From Gudongella sp046224405 (lineage in GTDB: Bacteria > Bacillota > Clostridia > Tissierellales > Tissierellaceae), in the NCBI RefSeq assembly GCF_046224405.1, contig NZ_JBJXRK010000029.1, forward strand, positions 1-30,849: 30,849 nucleotides of DNA, given 5' to 3'. The notes beneath the pieces are model-generated. The model did not search any database. It was not told the origin of the DNA and was given only the letters and a program-made list of their open reading frames with translations. Position 1 is the first letter of the stretch. Every line of letters begins with the position of its first letter. The position numbers and the translations under genes were made by a program. Below are positions 15,455 to 24,209 of this stretch, piece after piece.

Positions 15455-17419
15455 TCAAATCTCATCCTTTATCTTAATCAATGCCCCAGTTACCATGGGG
15501 TCAAATTTTCTTCCAGCATCATATTCTATCTGTTCAATGGCCTGGTCCTTTGTAAGCATCTCTCCGTTCTTATCCCTTGTAAGAAAATCGTAGGTCTCAG
15601 AAACGGAAATTATTCTTGAAAGAACCGGGATCTCTATGCCCTTAAGTCCTTTAGGATACCCTTCTCCATCCCATCTCTCATGATGTGCAAACACAATTTC
15701 TGCTATGTTTACTGTCTCATTGAAAAGGTTAAGGATCCTGTAGCCAGCAATTGGGTGCTGTTCCATCTCAAGCTCTTCCTCTTCTGTCAGTTCCCCCTTT
15801 TTCTTGAGTATCTCATCAGATAGGATTATTTTCCCAACGTCATGATAGTATGCCGCATCCTTCAGCCTTTTTAGAATCTCAGGTCTAAGATTAAGGCTTT
15901 TCCCAATCATCCCACTGATTCTTGCAGTCTCCTCGGCATGGCTTTTCTCCCTCAAACTTCTCTCATGGAGGGTACTCATGAGGTTTTTAAGCTGGTCCTT
16001 TGATACTGTGTTGTAATTCAGTGTCTTGTCCAGATACATTCTTTTATCGGCCAGCTTCAGGATTTCATCCATGCTTTCCCCTGTTTCTGTTTTCACAGCA
16101 CACCCAGTGGAAATGCTACCCTTGAATATATTGATCTTCTTGGATTCAATACTCTTCTTTATTCGTTCACATATCCTTTCCGCATCCTGGAGTGTAGTTG
16201 AGGGAAGCAATATGGTGAACTCGTCCCCACCTGTCCTGGCAATTATATCATCTGACCTGCAGATCTCCTTCATGGTCTGGGCAGCCGCCCTAATCAAATC
16301 ATCTCCGGCCTCATGTCCTAGAATGTCATTGGTAAGCTTGAGCCCATTGATGTCTCCAACTATAACAGATATGGGCAGATTCCTATCAACATCAAGCCTT
16401 TTTACCTCCTCCTGGAAAAAGGTTTTGTTGTACAGGTTTGTTACAGGATCATGGAAGCTAAGATACTGAAGTTCTTCTTGAATCTTTCTTTTTTCAGTTG
16501 CATCTGTGAAGGTTACCACTGCGCCTACAATCTCTCCGTTCTCCTTTTGCGGATGTGAATCATATTCGACATCAAAGCAGGATCCGTCCTTCCTCCAGAA
16601 AACCTCGTCATCTACAAAAGCTGGGATGCCTTCGTCTATGGACTTCAGGATCCTGCATTCCTCTACCGGCATAATATCACCATTTCTGTATGAATGATGT
16701 ATCTGATAATGCATGTTTTTGCCAAGCAGCTCTTCCTGACTTTCATAGCCAAGTATTTCAAGTCCACTTTGATTGCAGAATGTGCATAATCCTTCCCTGT
16801 CCATACCGTAGATTCCTTCCACGGTTGAGTCCAGAATAAGCTGAAGTTTATCCTTGCTGCTGTTTAACTCTGTGTTGATTTCCTCAATATCCTCATTTAT
16901 CTTTCTTCGTGCCTCAGCTATAAACAAAAGGACTGCAATGCTTATCAAAGCGCCGCTTATTATTATGTTTGTCTGCTTCTTGTTGTTCGCCTCAAGAATT
17001 GTCCTTTGGGTTATATCCTCAAGAATTGAAAACAGTACTGTCCTTCCCCCGTACTCATAGGGATAGGACTGTACTTCCAGGGTTTTAATGCTTCCATCCG
17101 CCATCCTGTGATTAACCGTATATGTGTTTCTATCTCTGCTGCTTAGTTCACTCCATCTGGGAACCCTGTCATAGCTTGTTCCAGTCCTCAGATCATAGAC
17201 ATCCATTGTTTCCAACATCTTTTTCTCGTATCCATAGAAATCAACAGCTGCCTGGTTGGCATAGACTATTCTTCCATTGCTTGGATCAATGAATATCATC
17301 ATGGAGCCGTGGCTATCCACAAGATCATAGAAATCAGGTGCATCACTGGCCCATGAAAATGGATTGGTTAAAATCATCATTACTATAACAAAAAGGAAAC
17401 TCAATCCTTTTCTTTTCAT
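15455..17419 (-). CDS. PAS-PAS-GGDEF-HD-GYP cyclic-di-GMP enzyme
   Basis: A 654-aa membrane protein. Order: signal anchor (4-24), PAS domain outside or at the membrane (about 28-140), a TM helix (about 148-165), a short coiled coil, second PAS (about 185-310), GGDEF domain (about 320-475) and HD-GYP domain (about 485-654). The GGDEF motif is intact (RTGGDEF near 395-401) and the inhibitory I-site RxxD (RSDD) is at the right five-residue spacing, so it should make cyclic-di-GMP under feedback. The HD-GYP half has HDVGK near 525 and HHERWDGEGYP near 577, consistent with active phosphodiesterase. Both synthesis and breakdown are thus possible. Starts 20 bases after the EAL gene. Confidence 0.9.
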   Translation of the reverse strand: MKRKGLSFLFVIVMMILTNPFSWASDAPDFYDLVDSHGSMMIFIDPSNGRIVYANQAAVDFYGYEKKMLETMDVYDLRTGTSYDRVPRWSELSSRDRNTYTVNHRMADGSIKTLEVQSYPYEYGGRTVLFSILEDITQRTILEANNKKQTNIIISGALISIAVLLFIAEARRKINEDIEEINTELNSSKDKLQLILDSTVEGIYGMDREGLCTFCNQSGLEILGYESQEELLGKNMHYQIHHSYRNGDIMPVEECRILKSIDEGIPAFVDDEVFWRKDGSCFDVEYDSHPQKENGEIVGAVVTFTDATEKRKIQEELQYLSFHDPVTNLYNKTFFQEEVKRLDVDRNLPISVIVGDINGLKLTNDILGHEAGDDLIRAAAQTMKEICRSDDIIARTGGDEFTILLPSTTLQDAERICERIKKSIESKKINIFKGSISTGCAVKTETGESMDEILKLADKRMYLDKTLNYNTVSKDQLKNLMSTLHERSLREKSHAEETARISGMIGKSLNLRPEILKRLKDAAYYHDVGKIILSDEILKKKGELTEEEELEMEQHPIAGYRILNLFNETVNIAEIVFAHHERWDGEGYPKGLKGIEIPVLSRIISVSETYDFLTRDKNGEMLTKDQAIEQIEYDAGRKFDPMVTGALIKIKDEI

Positions 17420-17439
17420 TCTATTACCACCGTTCAGTA

Positions 17440-19720
17440 TTAATTTTTCTTATTGGTACTGGCCATAAGCTCCATGGCCTCCTCTGGGGGTACCGGCTTG
17501 CTGAAAAGATACCCCTGCATAAAGTCACAGCTATTTCTCCTAAGGTATTCCAGCTGAACATCCGTCTCAACTCCCTCAGCAACAACCTTGAGGCCACTCT
17601 TATGAGCCATTGATATTATGTCGTGGGTAAGGTGACTGTCTTCAGTGAAGTCATCAATCTTTTTTATAAAGTATCTGTCTATTTTAATTAAGCCCACATT
17701 AAGCTCACCAAGTCTCGAAAGGGATGAGTAGCCTGTGCCAAAGTCATCCAGGGATATTTCTATTCCAGCATCCTTAAGGGCTTTCAACTTCTGATTTATT
17801 ATATGATAGTTCTCCAGCAGGATGGATTCTGTAATCTCTAGCTCCAATCTCTCAGGCTTCAGCTCATACCTATCAAGTATACCCTTCACCCGATCCACAA
17901 AATCATCCCTCAAGAGCTGAATACCTGAAATGTTCACTGCAATTGTCGCATCCCTGCACCAATCGCACTCCATGCCCTTGGCAAACCTGACTGCCATTTC
18001 CAAAAGCCTGTATCCAAGAGGAGAAATGATAAGTCTCTTTTCTGCAATATCTATGAATTCCATTGGAGGAATTGTCCCAAAGCTTTCCGAGTTCATTCTT
18101 GCAAGGGCCTCAAATCCTGATATCCTTCCCGTTGACAGTTCAATCTTTGGCTGATATTCAAGGTAGATTGTCTCTGAGTTTGGATTCAGGACAAAGTCCC
18201 TGATTTCATTTTCAATGGTATCCCATCTGCTTACCTTTTCACCCATGTCCTCGCTGAAGAAAATGTAGTTTTTTGAGGACTCCCTTGGAAGATGGTCAAG
18301 GGCTATTGATACCTCCCTTAAAAGGTTATCCACATCAACATAATTCTTTATTGATTCAACTATTGCTATCTGGCTGTTGATGTATTGCCTGTTCCTGCTG
18401 TTTTCAATTGGTTTGTCCAGCATATCCGTTATTGATTCAGTCAGCTGAATAAGCTGATCCTTGTCCCTGTACCTTTCAATAAAGACAACAAACCTGTCAG
18501 AGGTGAACCTGCTTATGAGATGGCTGTCTCCAATTACAGCCCTCAACCTCTTAGCAATTTCCCTTAGTATCTCATCCCCGAAATCATAGCCGTAGGTCAT
18601 ATTGATATATCTGAAGTTTTGTGTGTTAATAAGAAGTATAGCCTTTTCATCCACCTTTTTTTCACTGATTGCCTCCTGGATGTATTCCTTAAGGTACTCC
18701 TGATTTGGAAGGCCAGTCAAACCATCATAGTAGGCCAATTCAACAAGCTGCTTATTTTTTCTGATAATATAGGCTGCAAATATTCCTATTACAACAAAGA
18801 CACTTGTAAGATTGTAAATTCCATTCTTGACAGCCTCACTCACAACAAGATCCATGTCCTCAGTGGACTGGGCAACTGCAAGGGTCCCAATCTTGTCCTC
18901 CCCCATATAGATTGGAACAAGACCATAGTAAAGCTCCTGACCCTCAATGTCAATGTTGGAGTTGAATTCCTTGTTTCTCCTTATTGCATCCACAAGGTCA
19001 GTATTTGTGATCGAAGTTCCAATGTATTCCTCAATGGTACTGCTTACTATTTCAAGGTTTTCATCTATGAAGTACAGGCTGTGGACAAGCTCAGCATCCT
19101 TGATCTCATCAAGAAGCTGCTGCATCTCAAATCCTCCCAGAAAATCATGAATTTCCTCAGCATATATTCCCACCTGGACAAATCTACCGTCCTCCCTTTG
19201 AAAATATGCATACTTAAAATATCGGTCGCTCTCTGAATCCTGCCTGATTTCCTCTGCATGGAACCGTAGAGGATTGTTCATGAACTCATACACTGGATGC
19301 CCTTCAGGAGCCTGCCACCCGATGTATTCTCCATCGCTTGAGAACACAATTTCTCCTTCAGCGTTATAGGAATATATTACGTCCACCCTGTACCTTTCAG
19401 CCATTTCCGCAAGTCTATCGTTATCCAGCGCTCCTTGCAGGAGGACCGTTGACCTTGAAGCGACGAGAAGCCTTTCTTCAAGAAGCTCATTGAGGGTATC
19501 CCTTGCCTCCGCCGATTTACTTATCCCAACAGCGTAGCTTTTTGCATACTCCATGGAATCCATCATAAGATGCTCTCTGTAGTACTCAATCCTGCTGTTG
19601 ACAGAGGAAATCGTGACCAGCAGATAGGCTATGAATACCAAAAGGAATGGAAGAAGGACAATTTTTTTTGTTTACAGTTGTGGATTTAATCTGTTTTTTC
19701 AAAGTATCACCAAATTTCAT
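17440..19720 (-). CDS. dCache-GGDEF(degenerate)-EAL phosphodiesterase, frameshifted near its start
   Basis: The uninterrupted frame is 17440-19641 (733 codons), but it opens inside a TM helix without a ribosome site. Upstream, an ATG at 19720 reads MKFGDTLKKQIKSTTVNKK and goes out of frame at an A8 run (plus-strand T8, 19662-19669). With A7 the reading becomes NKKIVLLPFLLVFIAYLLV, a normal start and membrane anchor. The body has a dCache-like sensor (about 30-270), TM, a GGDEF domain whose motif is SDRF (inactive, perhaps GTP-sensing), and an EAL domain. The EAL half keeps EAL near 508, the Asn in AVNISG, ELEITES, LDDFGTGYSS, the Lys in LIKIDR, AEGVET and the final Gln, so it should hydrolyse cyclic-di-GMP. 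Confidence 0.85.
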
Positions 19721-19731
19721 TTTATCGCTTA

Positions 19732-19761
19732 AATACCCTGAAGCTCTAAATTCAGGGTATT
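19732..19761 (-). terminator. Probable terminator of the diguanylate cyclase gene
   Basis: Perfect 11-bp stem AATACCCTGAA / TTCAGGGTATT about 50 bases past the cyclase stop. The U-tract is short. A weak extended -10 (minus strand, 19783-19791) just upstream of the hairpin may start the EAL transcript, in which case the hairpin would lie in its leader. Confidence 0.6.
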
Positions 19762-19814
19762 AAATAATAATTTTATGTACTTATTCTATCACAGATTATG
19801 TATCCATTCCACAA

Positions 19815-20939
19815 TCAATTGACCTGGTTTCTATGTTTTACTTTCTTTACCTGATACATTCTTTCATCAGCCTTTGTCAATAGATCTACAACGTCTCTTT
19901 CCTCCTTTGGATAAAGGGCATGACCTGTGCTTAACCCTAAGAATTCTATGCCTCTTGGATTGTTAAGGAACTGGAAATCGTCAAATCTCTTCATCAGGGC
20001 GTCGCAATTGTCAAAATCGCAGACAACCACGAACTCATCTCCGGAAATCCGGTAAAATCTATCCTTCTGTCCCAAAAAAGTCCTTGCCGTATTGGCAAAT
20101 GCAACAAGATAATCATCACCGGCCTGGTGACCATAGTTATCATTGATTTGCTTAAACTGATCCAAATCAGCAAATATCAATCCGAACACCTCATCTCTGG
20201 AGATTCTTCTGGTGACATCCTCCATCATGGCCTCCCTGTTTCCCAGTCTTGTCAGAGGATCCCTTCGAACTCTTCTACCTATGGATTCAGCATCCTTGCT
20301 GGATTTTACAAAGGAGCTTGCAAGCTGCAATGATAATGTGGATATCAATATCAACAAAGTAGGCTCAACCATCTCACTGAAGAGGGAATGTCCGTATACA
20401 TATGAAAAGTTCATTAGGAAAAGAATGCTGACTGTCGAGATGCTAAGTGTCATAAGGATATTCACAGATAGCTTGTCCATGTTTCTTATTGTATATATGA
20501 ATTTTTCACTCATAAACCTGAAATATGTACTGTAGGTAATCAAATAGAAGGCTGTCTGGATAATAAGTGAGTTAAGCTGAAGATTATCCGGATCTATCTG
20601 ATATGCAATTCTATGGGAAATGATGTAGATAAAGATAGTGTACACCCATGCAGTTGCCATTATGGTGAGTGTATTCCTGGCAGGCTGATCCGTAAGGAAC
20701 CTGAGAGGAATGTAGTAAACCAGTGTAAATACAAGGTAGAGTCCATCACCATTAAACAGGTATCCTTTTGGTACCACAGATGCCACTGCATAAAAGGCTG
20801 CTATAAAAAGCAAGGTTACAAAAAACAGCACACCCAAAGTCGCTCTCATGCCCTTTTTTAGCCTAGAGCTCTTCAAAGTCAGATGCATATTTGCAGCCAG
20901 CATTTGTAAAACCAGTAGAATCTTAATAAACAACAGCAT
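19815..20939 (-). CDS. Membrane diguanylate cyclase
   Basis: A 374-aa protein with six to seven TM helices (about 1-205) and a C-terminal GGDEF domain (about 220-374). The signature is RISGDEF, an accepted active variant, with the substrate strand FADLDQFKQINDNYGHQAGD intact. The I-site Arg is missing (GQKD where RxxD would be), so product feedback is probably lost. The membrane part matches no sensor I can name. A good promoter (TTGGTA, 17 bases, TATAAT) and AGGAGG eight bases before the ATG indicate separate transcription from the operon upstream. Likely a steady source of cyclic-di-GMP. Confidence 0.9.
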   Translation of the reverse strand: MLLFIKILLVLQMLAANMHLTLKSSRLKKGMRATLGVLFFVTLLFIAAFYAVASVVPKGYLFNGDGLYLVFTLVYYIPLRFLTDQPARNTLTIMATAWVYTIFIYIISHRIAYQIDPDNLQLNSLIIQTAFYLITYSTYFRFMSEKFIYTIRNMDKLSVNILMTLSISTVSILFLMNFSYVYGHSLFSEMVEPTLLILISTLSLQLASSFVKSSKDAESIGRRVRRDPLTRLGNREAMMEDVTRRISRDEVFGLIFADLDQFKQINDNYGHQAGDDYLVAFANTARTFLGQKDRFYRISGDEFVVVCDFDNCDALMKRFDDFQFLNNPRGIEFLGLSTGHALYPKEERDVVDLLTKADERMYQVKKVKHRNQVN

Positions 20940-20978
20940 TTGGGGCCCTCCTAGTTGGATTTGAAACTGCTTATCTCT

Positions 20979-21007
20979 ATTATACTCTACTGGGATATTA
21001 TTACCAA
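20979..21007 (-). promoter_or_regulatory. SigA-type promoter of the diguanylate cyclase
   Basis: Minus strand: TTGGTA (21002-21007), 17-base spacer, TATAAT (20979-20984), about 40 bases before the ATG at 20939. Confidence 0.7.
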
Positions 21008-21027
21008 GAAAATTTCACTGATAATCG

Positions 21028-21063
21028 AAAAATGGTGCTCCCTTTACCTGGAGCACCATTTTT
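21028..21063 (-). terminator. Terminator of the two-component operon
   Basis: Perfect 14-bp stem AAAAATGGTGCTCC / GGAGCACCATTTTT with an 8-base loop, just after the LDCC peptide gene; tails of A and T make it work both ways. Confidence 0.9.
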
Positions 21064-21075
21064 AATTTACTTGGC

Positions 21076-21192
21076 TTATTTCTGTGTCTTGTTTAGACTG
21101 CAGCAATCCAACTTCCTGTTTCCAAACTGACTTTCATTGGCCCTTGCAAGCTTCTCTATAAATTCATTCAGCTTTTTCTTGAACTTTTTCAT
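21076..21192 (-). CDS. LDCC-motif putative metal-binding peptide
   Basis: A 38-aa product: a basic helix (MKKFKKKLNEFIEKLA), RANESQFG, then KLDCCSLNK with the adjacent cysteines at 30-31. This matches the small Clostridial family named for its LDCC motif and thought to bind metal; no function has been shown to my knowledge. GGGAGAG is six bases before the ATG, which lies 12 bases after the histidine kinase stop, and a strong terminator follows, so it is the last gene of the operon. The two-Cys site and the Met/His-rich loop of the kinase sensor both hint at a metal or redox theme. Confidence 0.8.
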   Translation of the reverse strand: MKKFKKKLNEFIEKLARANESQFGNRKLDCCSLNKTQK

Positions 21193-21204
21193 CTAATCTC
21201 TCCC

Positions 21205-22563
21205 TTAATCTGCAGGCAGCTCAATGATGAACCTGCTGCCCTTTCCTTTCTCAGACTGCACGGATATTCGTCCCCCAAGCTGTCTTAGGTTCTCTGCAGC
21301 AACATACAGCCCGATACCTTCTCCACTTTTTCCTGAATCACCTTCTCCACTGTAGTATGCATTGAATATCTTATCCCTATCCTTTTCAGGGATTCCAACA
21401 CCTGTATCCATTATTTCAATACCCAGCCTCCCATCCTGCATTCCATAACTAATTTCAACCCTGCCGCCTTCCTCGGTGTACTTGTAGGCATTTGTCATGA
21501 TGTTATATATTGCCTGGCTAAGCATGTACCTGTCTGTACTTATGGTCCTCTTATCATTTGTAAGGAGGTTAAGCTGAACTCCCTTTCTGGAATACTGAGG
21601 CTTAAGTCCCGCCATTATTTTTCTGATCAGCTGATTTAGCTCCACCTCTTCAAACTTTATTTCACCCTTGGTGGATTCAGCATCTATGAGCTCACTCATG
21701 TTTGAGATTATGGCAGTTATGTTTTGTATCTGATCCTCCAGTATATTTATCTCCTCCTGGTCCACTTCAACCATGCCATCCTCAATCGCCTCCAGATGGG
21801 TCTTCAGTATGGTCAAGGGAGTTCTGGTCTGATGGATCAGCTGGTCCGTCAGTTCCTTCCTGCTCTTTTGTCTGAGCTTCAGCCTTACATTCAGGTCATC
21901 AAGGGTCTCCCTGATGCTTGTTATCTCCTGTATAAATGATTTCTCCACAGGCGACGGATTCCCCTCCTGTATTGCGGTTGCCTGACTGGCAGTTTTCTTT
22001 AGCTCCCCAGCCATGCGCCCACTGATCAGAAAGCCCACGACAATTGCTATAAGGAGGGCTATCAGGGCTGAAAATACGCTGTTCCTAATCAAGGCTGATT
22101 TAAACAGCAGCGCCCCGGATGTATTTTCCGTGGAACCGAATCTTGTAATCTCAAGATTCCCGACCAGCTCACCATTGGATGTTACCTGGTACATGAACTC
22201 CTTCGCGGAATTGCTTGTGAACCTTTCATACATTCTGCTGTTCATCATATGTCCACCCATCATTGGTATGTCAGCTCTAACATCCACAAGCTGTCTACCC
22301 TCAGTATCCAGAAGCCTGATCCTTACAATCGGCTCTATGAGGTGCGAGCTCAATTCCCTGCTCATCTGTGAATAGGAAAGATCCTCCCTCTCCAGGGCAG
22401 CCCTTGTATATTCAATGATCTGCTCTGTGTGGTTCTCGTAGCTTTCATCAAGGTAGTCCACAAAGTACCGGTCAGTAAGGGATGTCAGTATGGTTGCATT
22501 TAATCCAACAGACAGCACAACCACTAGGACCATCACAATAAGGAGAAGCTTTCTTATGGTCAT
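21205..22563 (-). CDS. Sensor histidine kinase
   Basis: A 452-aa membrane kinase. TM1 at 5-30, an extracytoplasmic sensor at about 31-160, TM2 at about 163-182, HAMP-like linker, HisKA and HATPase domains. Visible boxes: the phospho-accepting His in DQLIHQTRTPLT near 243, N box YNIMTNAYKYT, G1 DTGVGIP, G2 GEGIGLY. The residue after the His is Gln, not the usual Glu or Asp. The sensor holds PMMGGHMMNSRMY near 100, a dense Met/His run that could bind a soft metal such as copper. It overlaps the response regulator by four bases (ATGA), and GGAGGTG inside that gene serves as its ribosome site. Confidence 0.92.
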   Translation of the reverse strand: MTIRKLLLIVMVLVVVLSVGLNATILTSLTDRYFVDYLDESYENHTEQIIEYTRAALEREDLSYSQMSRELSSHLIEPIVRIRLLDTEGRQLVDVRADIPMMGGHMMNSRMYERFTSNSAKEFMYQVTSNGELVGNLEITRFGSTENTSGALLFKSALIRNSVFSALIALLIAIVVGFLISGRMAGELKKTASQATAIQEGNPSPVEKSFIQEITSIRETLDDLNVRLKLRQKSRKELTDQLIHQTRTPLTILKTHLEAIEDGMVEVDQEEINILEDQIQNITAIISNMSELIDAESTKGEIKFEEVELNQLIRKIMAGLKPQYSRKGVQLNLLTNDKRTISTDRYMLSQAIYNIMTNAYKYTEEGGRVEISYGMQDGRLGIEIMDTGVGIPEKDRDKIFNAYYSGEGDSGKSGEGIGLYVAAENLRQLGGRISVQSEKGKGSRFIIELPAD

Positions 22564-23246
22564 GCCCCTTCACCTCCGAACTGGTAGCCAACCCCGTACT
22601 TTGTCACTATATATTCTGGATTCCTTGGGTCATCCTCTATCTTTCTTCTCAACCTTTTTATATGGGTGTCGATTGTCCTGTCATAGCCATCGTAATCGTG
22701 ACCGAAGGACTTCTCAATTAGCTGTTCCCTTGTTAGAATCAAGCCTTTGTTCTTCATAAAGGTATGAAGTAGCTTGTACTCGGCTGATGTGATCTCGAGT
22801 TCCCCCTGGCCCTTCAATAGCCTCATGCTCCTTGTATAAAGCCTCAGGTCGCCAACTGCCAGAACCACCTCGTTTGATTCATTGTATACTCTTCTGAGCA
22901 AAACCTCTATCCGCTTCATCAGCTCCCTGGGGCTGAAGGGCTTGACAACATAGTCATCCGCACCCAGCTCAAAGCCCTTTATCCTGTCTGCTTCCTGCTC
23001 ACGGGCTGTTAGCATGATGGCAGGGATATCGGATGTTTTTCTGATCTCCTGAAGGACCTGGAATCCATCTATTCCAGGCAGCATGATATCAAGGACCGCA
23101 AGGTGGTAGGCCGCTTGGGAGAAAAGCTCCAATGCTTCAAATCCGTCCTTTGCAATGTCATATTTGTAGCCGTTTTTGTTAAGGTATTTTGCCACTATGG
23201 AGCTGATTTCCTCCTGGTCCTCCACAAGAAGTATTTTGAAATCCAT
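22560..23246 (-). CDS. OmpR-family response regulator
   Basis: 228 aa from the ATG at 23246; the frame opens at a GTG one codon earlier, but GAGGGTG fits the ATG better. The receiver domain (1-120) has the acidic pair ED near 9-10, phospho-acceptor Asp near 53 (AVLDIMLPGIDG), Thr in MLTAR and Lys in VVKPFSP. The C-terminal winged helix (about 130-228) has ITSAEYKLLHTFM, the recognition helix region YDRTIDTHIKRLRRKI and the final YGVGYQF. Cognate partner of the overlapping kinase. It probably controls its own operon through the repeats at 24125-24157. Confidence 0.94.
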   Translation of the reverse strand: MDFKILLVEDQEEISSIVAKYLNKNGYKYDIAKDGFEALELFSQAAYHLAVLDIMLPGIDGFQVLQEIRKTSDIPAIMLTAREQEADRIKGFELGADDYVVKPFSPRELMKRIEVLLRRVYNESNEVVLAVGDLRLYTRSMRLLKGQGELEITSAEYKLLHTFMKNKGLILTREQLIEKSFGHDYDGYDRTIDTHIKRLRRKIEDDPRNPEYIVTKYGVGYQFGGEGA

Positions 23247-23263
23247 CACTTCACCCTCAATCT

Positions 23264-23647
23264 CTATCTCTCTATGATCTCATCCCTGTAGTAATATCCA
23301 TGACATCCCCTGAAATAGCCCTGATTTTCATCAAAGTCTTCCCAAAGGGGAAAGTCTCCGTCTTCATAATATCTCCACATTGGATGGTTAGGATATTGAT
23401 ACCCTCTGTATGGCCATGCATTCACATCTTCCTGGTCTTCCACAGGTGCTCTGTATCCTTCATCATCCCAGTAGGGATTCATGTAGCCTCTACCAGGCAT
23501 TCTTCCCCTATAGTATTCATCCTGCTGGTCATCGTTGTAGTAGCCTCCAAAGCCCATGGCATAGGTGTTATACTTCATAAACACTCCACCTGCTGTAAAT
23601 ACAACTGCAAATATCAATAGAACCGCTATTGTTTTTTTCATCATCAC
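23264..23647 (-). CDS. Secreted Tyr/Asp/Gly-rich small protein
   Basis: A 127-aa (or 125-aa) protein; GTG-ATG-ATG at the start leave the exact first codon open. Residues 1-30 are a signal peptide or anchor. The rest is strikingly rich in Tyr, Asp, Gly, Trp and Pro with very little Lys: MGFGGYYNDDQQDEYYRGRM, then repeated YWDDEGY, YRGYQYPNHPMWRYYEDGD and one Cys in FRGCHGYYYRD. No family recognised. The pattern suits an acidic metal-binding or disordered surface protein. It sits between a SHOCT gene (two bases upstream) and the response regulator (17 bases downstream), so it is likely to be an output or sensor accessory of this system. Confidence 0.65.
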   Translation of the reverse strand: MMMKKTIAVLLIFAVVFTAGGVFMKYNTYAMGFGGYYNDDQQDEYYRGRMPGRGYMNPYWDDEGYRAPVEDQEDVNAWPYRGYQYPNHPMWRYYEDGDFPLWEDFDENQGYFRGCHGYYYRDEIIER

Positions 23648-23649
23648 AT

Positions 23650-23895
23650 CTACTTCCTTTCCAAAATATTTTTCTTTGCCAAATACTCTTCCTCGGTTAT
23701 TTCGCCTCTGACAAACCTATCCTTCAATGTCTCCAGATAGGAATCATCCCTGTTGCTTCTGTTTCTTGACCTGATCCAAAGAATAAGTGCAACTGCACCC
23801 ACCAGCAGACCAATGCCAATCAAAAGGTCCCAGCCTCCGAAGAAGCCGCAGCAATTTCCCAATCCAAATCTATAAAAGCCCCTGTTAAACATCAT
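23650..23895 (-). CDS. SHOCT-domain membrane protein
   Basis: An 81-aa protein with an N-terminal stretch containing NCCGFFGGW, one TM helix (about 24-43), a basic patch (RSRNRSNR) and a C-terminal SHOCT motif: LETLKDRFVRGEITEEEYLAKKNILE. SHOCT is a short C-terminal helix pair thought to help oligomerisation. The double Cys before the TM helix is unusual. ATG-ATG start with GGGGGG upstream. Second gene of the operon; a shorter sister gene lies at 23909. Confidence 0.8.
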   Translation of the reverse strand: MMFNRGFYRFGLGNCCGFFGGWDLLIGIGLLVGAVALILWIRSRNRSNRDDSYLETLKDRFVRGEITEEEYLAKKNILERK

Positions 23896-23908
23896 GATTC
23901 ATCCCCCC

Positions 23909-24094
23909 TTATTTTCTCAAAACTTCCTTCATTCTAATATATTCCTCTTCGTCGATTTCTCCATTTACAAACCTTTCCTTTAGCTTGTCCTCAGGACCAT
24001 TGCCTCTTACTGGTCCCTTACCAACAGGATTATCTCCTGTTACAAGGTAGTAGACAGCAACCCCAATAAGCAAGGCTACAATTATCATCATCAC
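23909..24094 (-). CDS. Short SHOCT-domain membrane protein
   Basis: A 61-aa protein: one TM helix (about 3-20), a Gly/Pro linker, and the SHOCT motif DKLKERFVNGEIDEEEYIRM at the C-terminus. The start is GTG-ATG-ATG with GAGGGGG upstream. First gene of the two-component operon (spacing 13 bases to the next gene), and a paralog of the 23650 product without its Cys-rich head. Confidence 0.75.
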   Translation of the reverse strand: MMMIIVALLIGVAVYYLVTGDNPVGKGPVRGNGPEDKLKERFVNGEIDEEEYIRMKEVLRK

Positions 24095-24124
24095 GATTCC
24101 CCCTCGTCTGTTTTTATCTTTATC

Positions 24125-24157
24125 TTAATTATGGGACACAAATGTGACCTAATTATG
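24125..24157 (-). promoter_or_regulatory. Promoter and possible response-regulator site of the operon
   Basis: On the plus strand, TTAATTATG (24125-24133) and CTAATTATG (24149-24157) form a direct repeat at 24 bases, enclosing the imperfect palindrome GGGACACAAATGTGACC (24133-24149). On the minus strand one repeat copy gives a CATAAT -10 box, and the other falls where the -35 box should be, which suits an activator-dependent promoter. Confidence 0.45.
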
Positions 24158-24176
24158 ACATATTGGTTTTTCACAC

Positions 24177-24198
24177 AAAAAAACGGCCCTTGGGCCGT
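24177..24198 (-). terminator. Intrinsic terminator of the EamA gene
   Basis: Stem ACGGCCC / GGGCCGT, read on the minus strand into a run of seven to eight T. Only 12 bases past the stop. Confidence 0.85.
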
Positions 24199-24209
24199 AA
24201 TTTTCTAAG

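Noticed and set aside
18619..19236. 205-codon plus-strand frame
   Set aside because: Antisense to the EAL gene, with no start signal or family resemblance.
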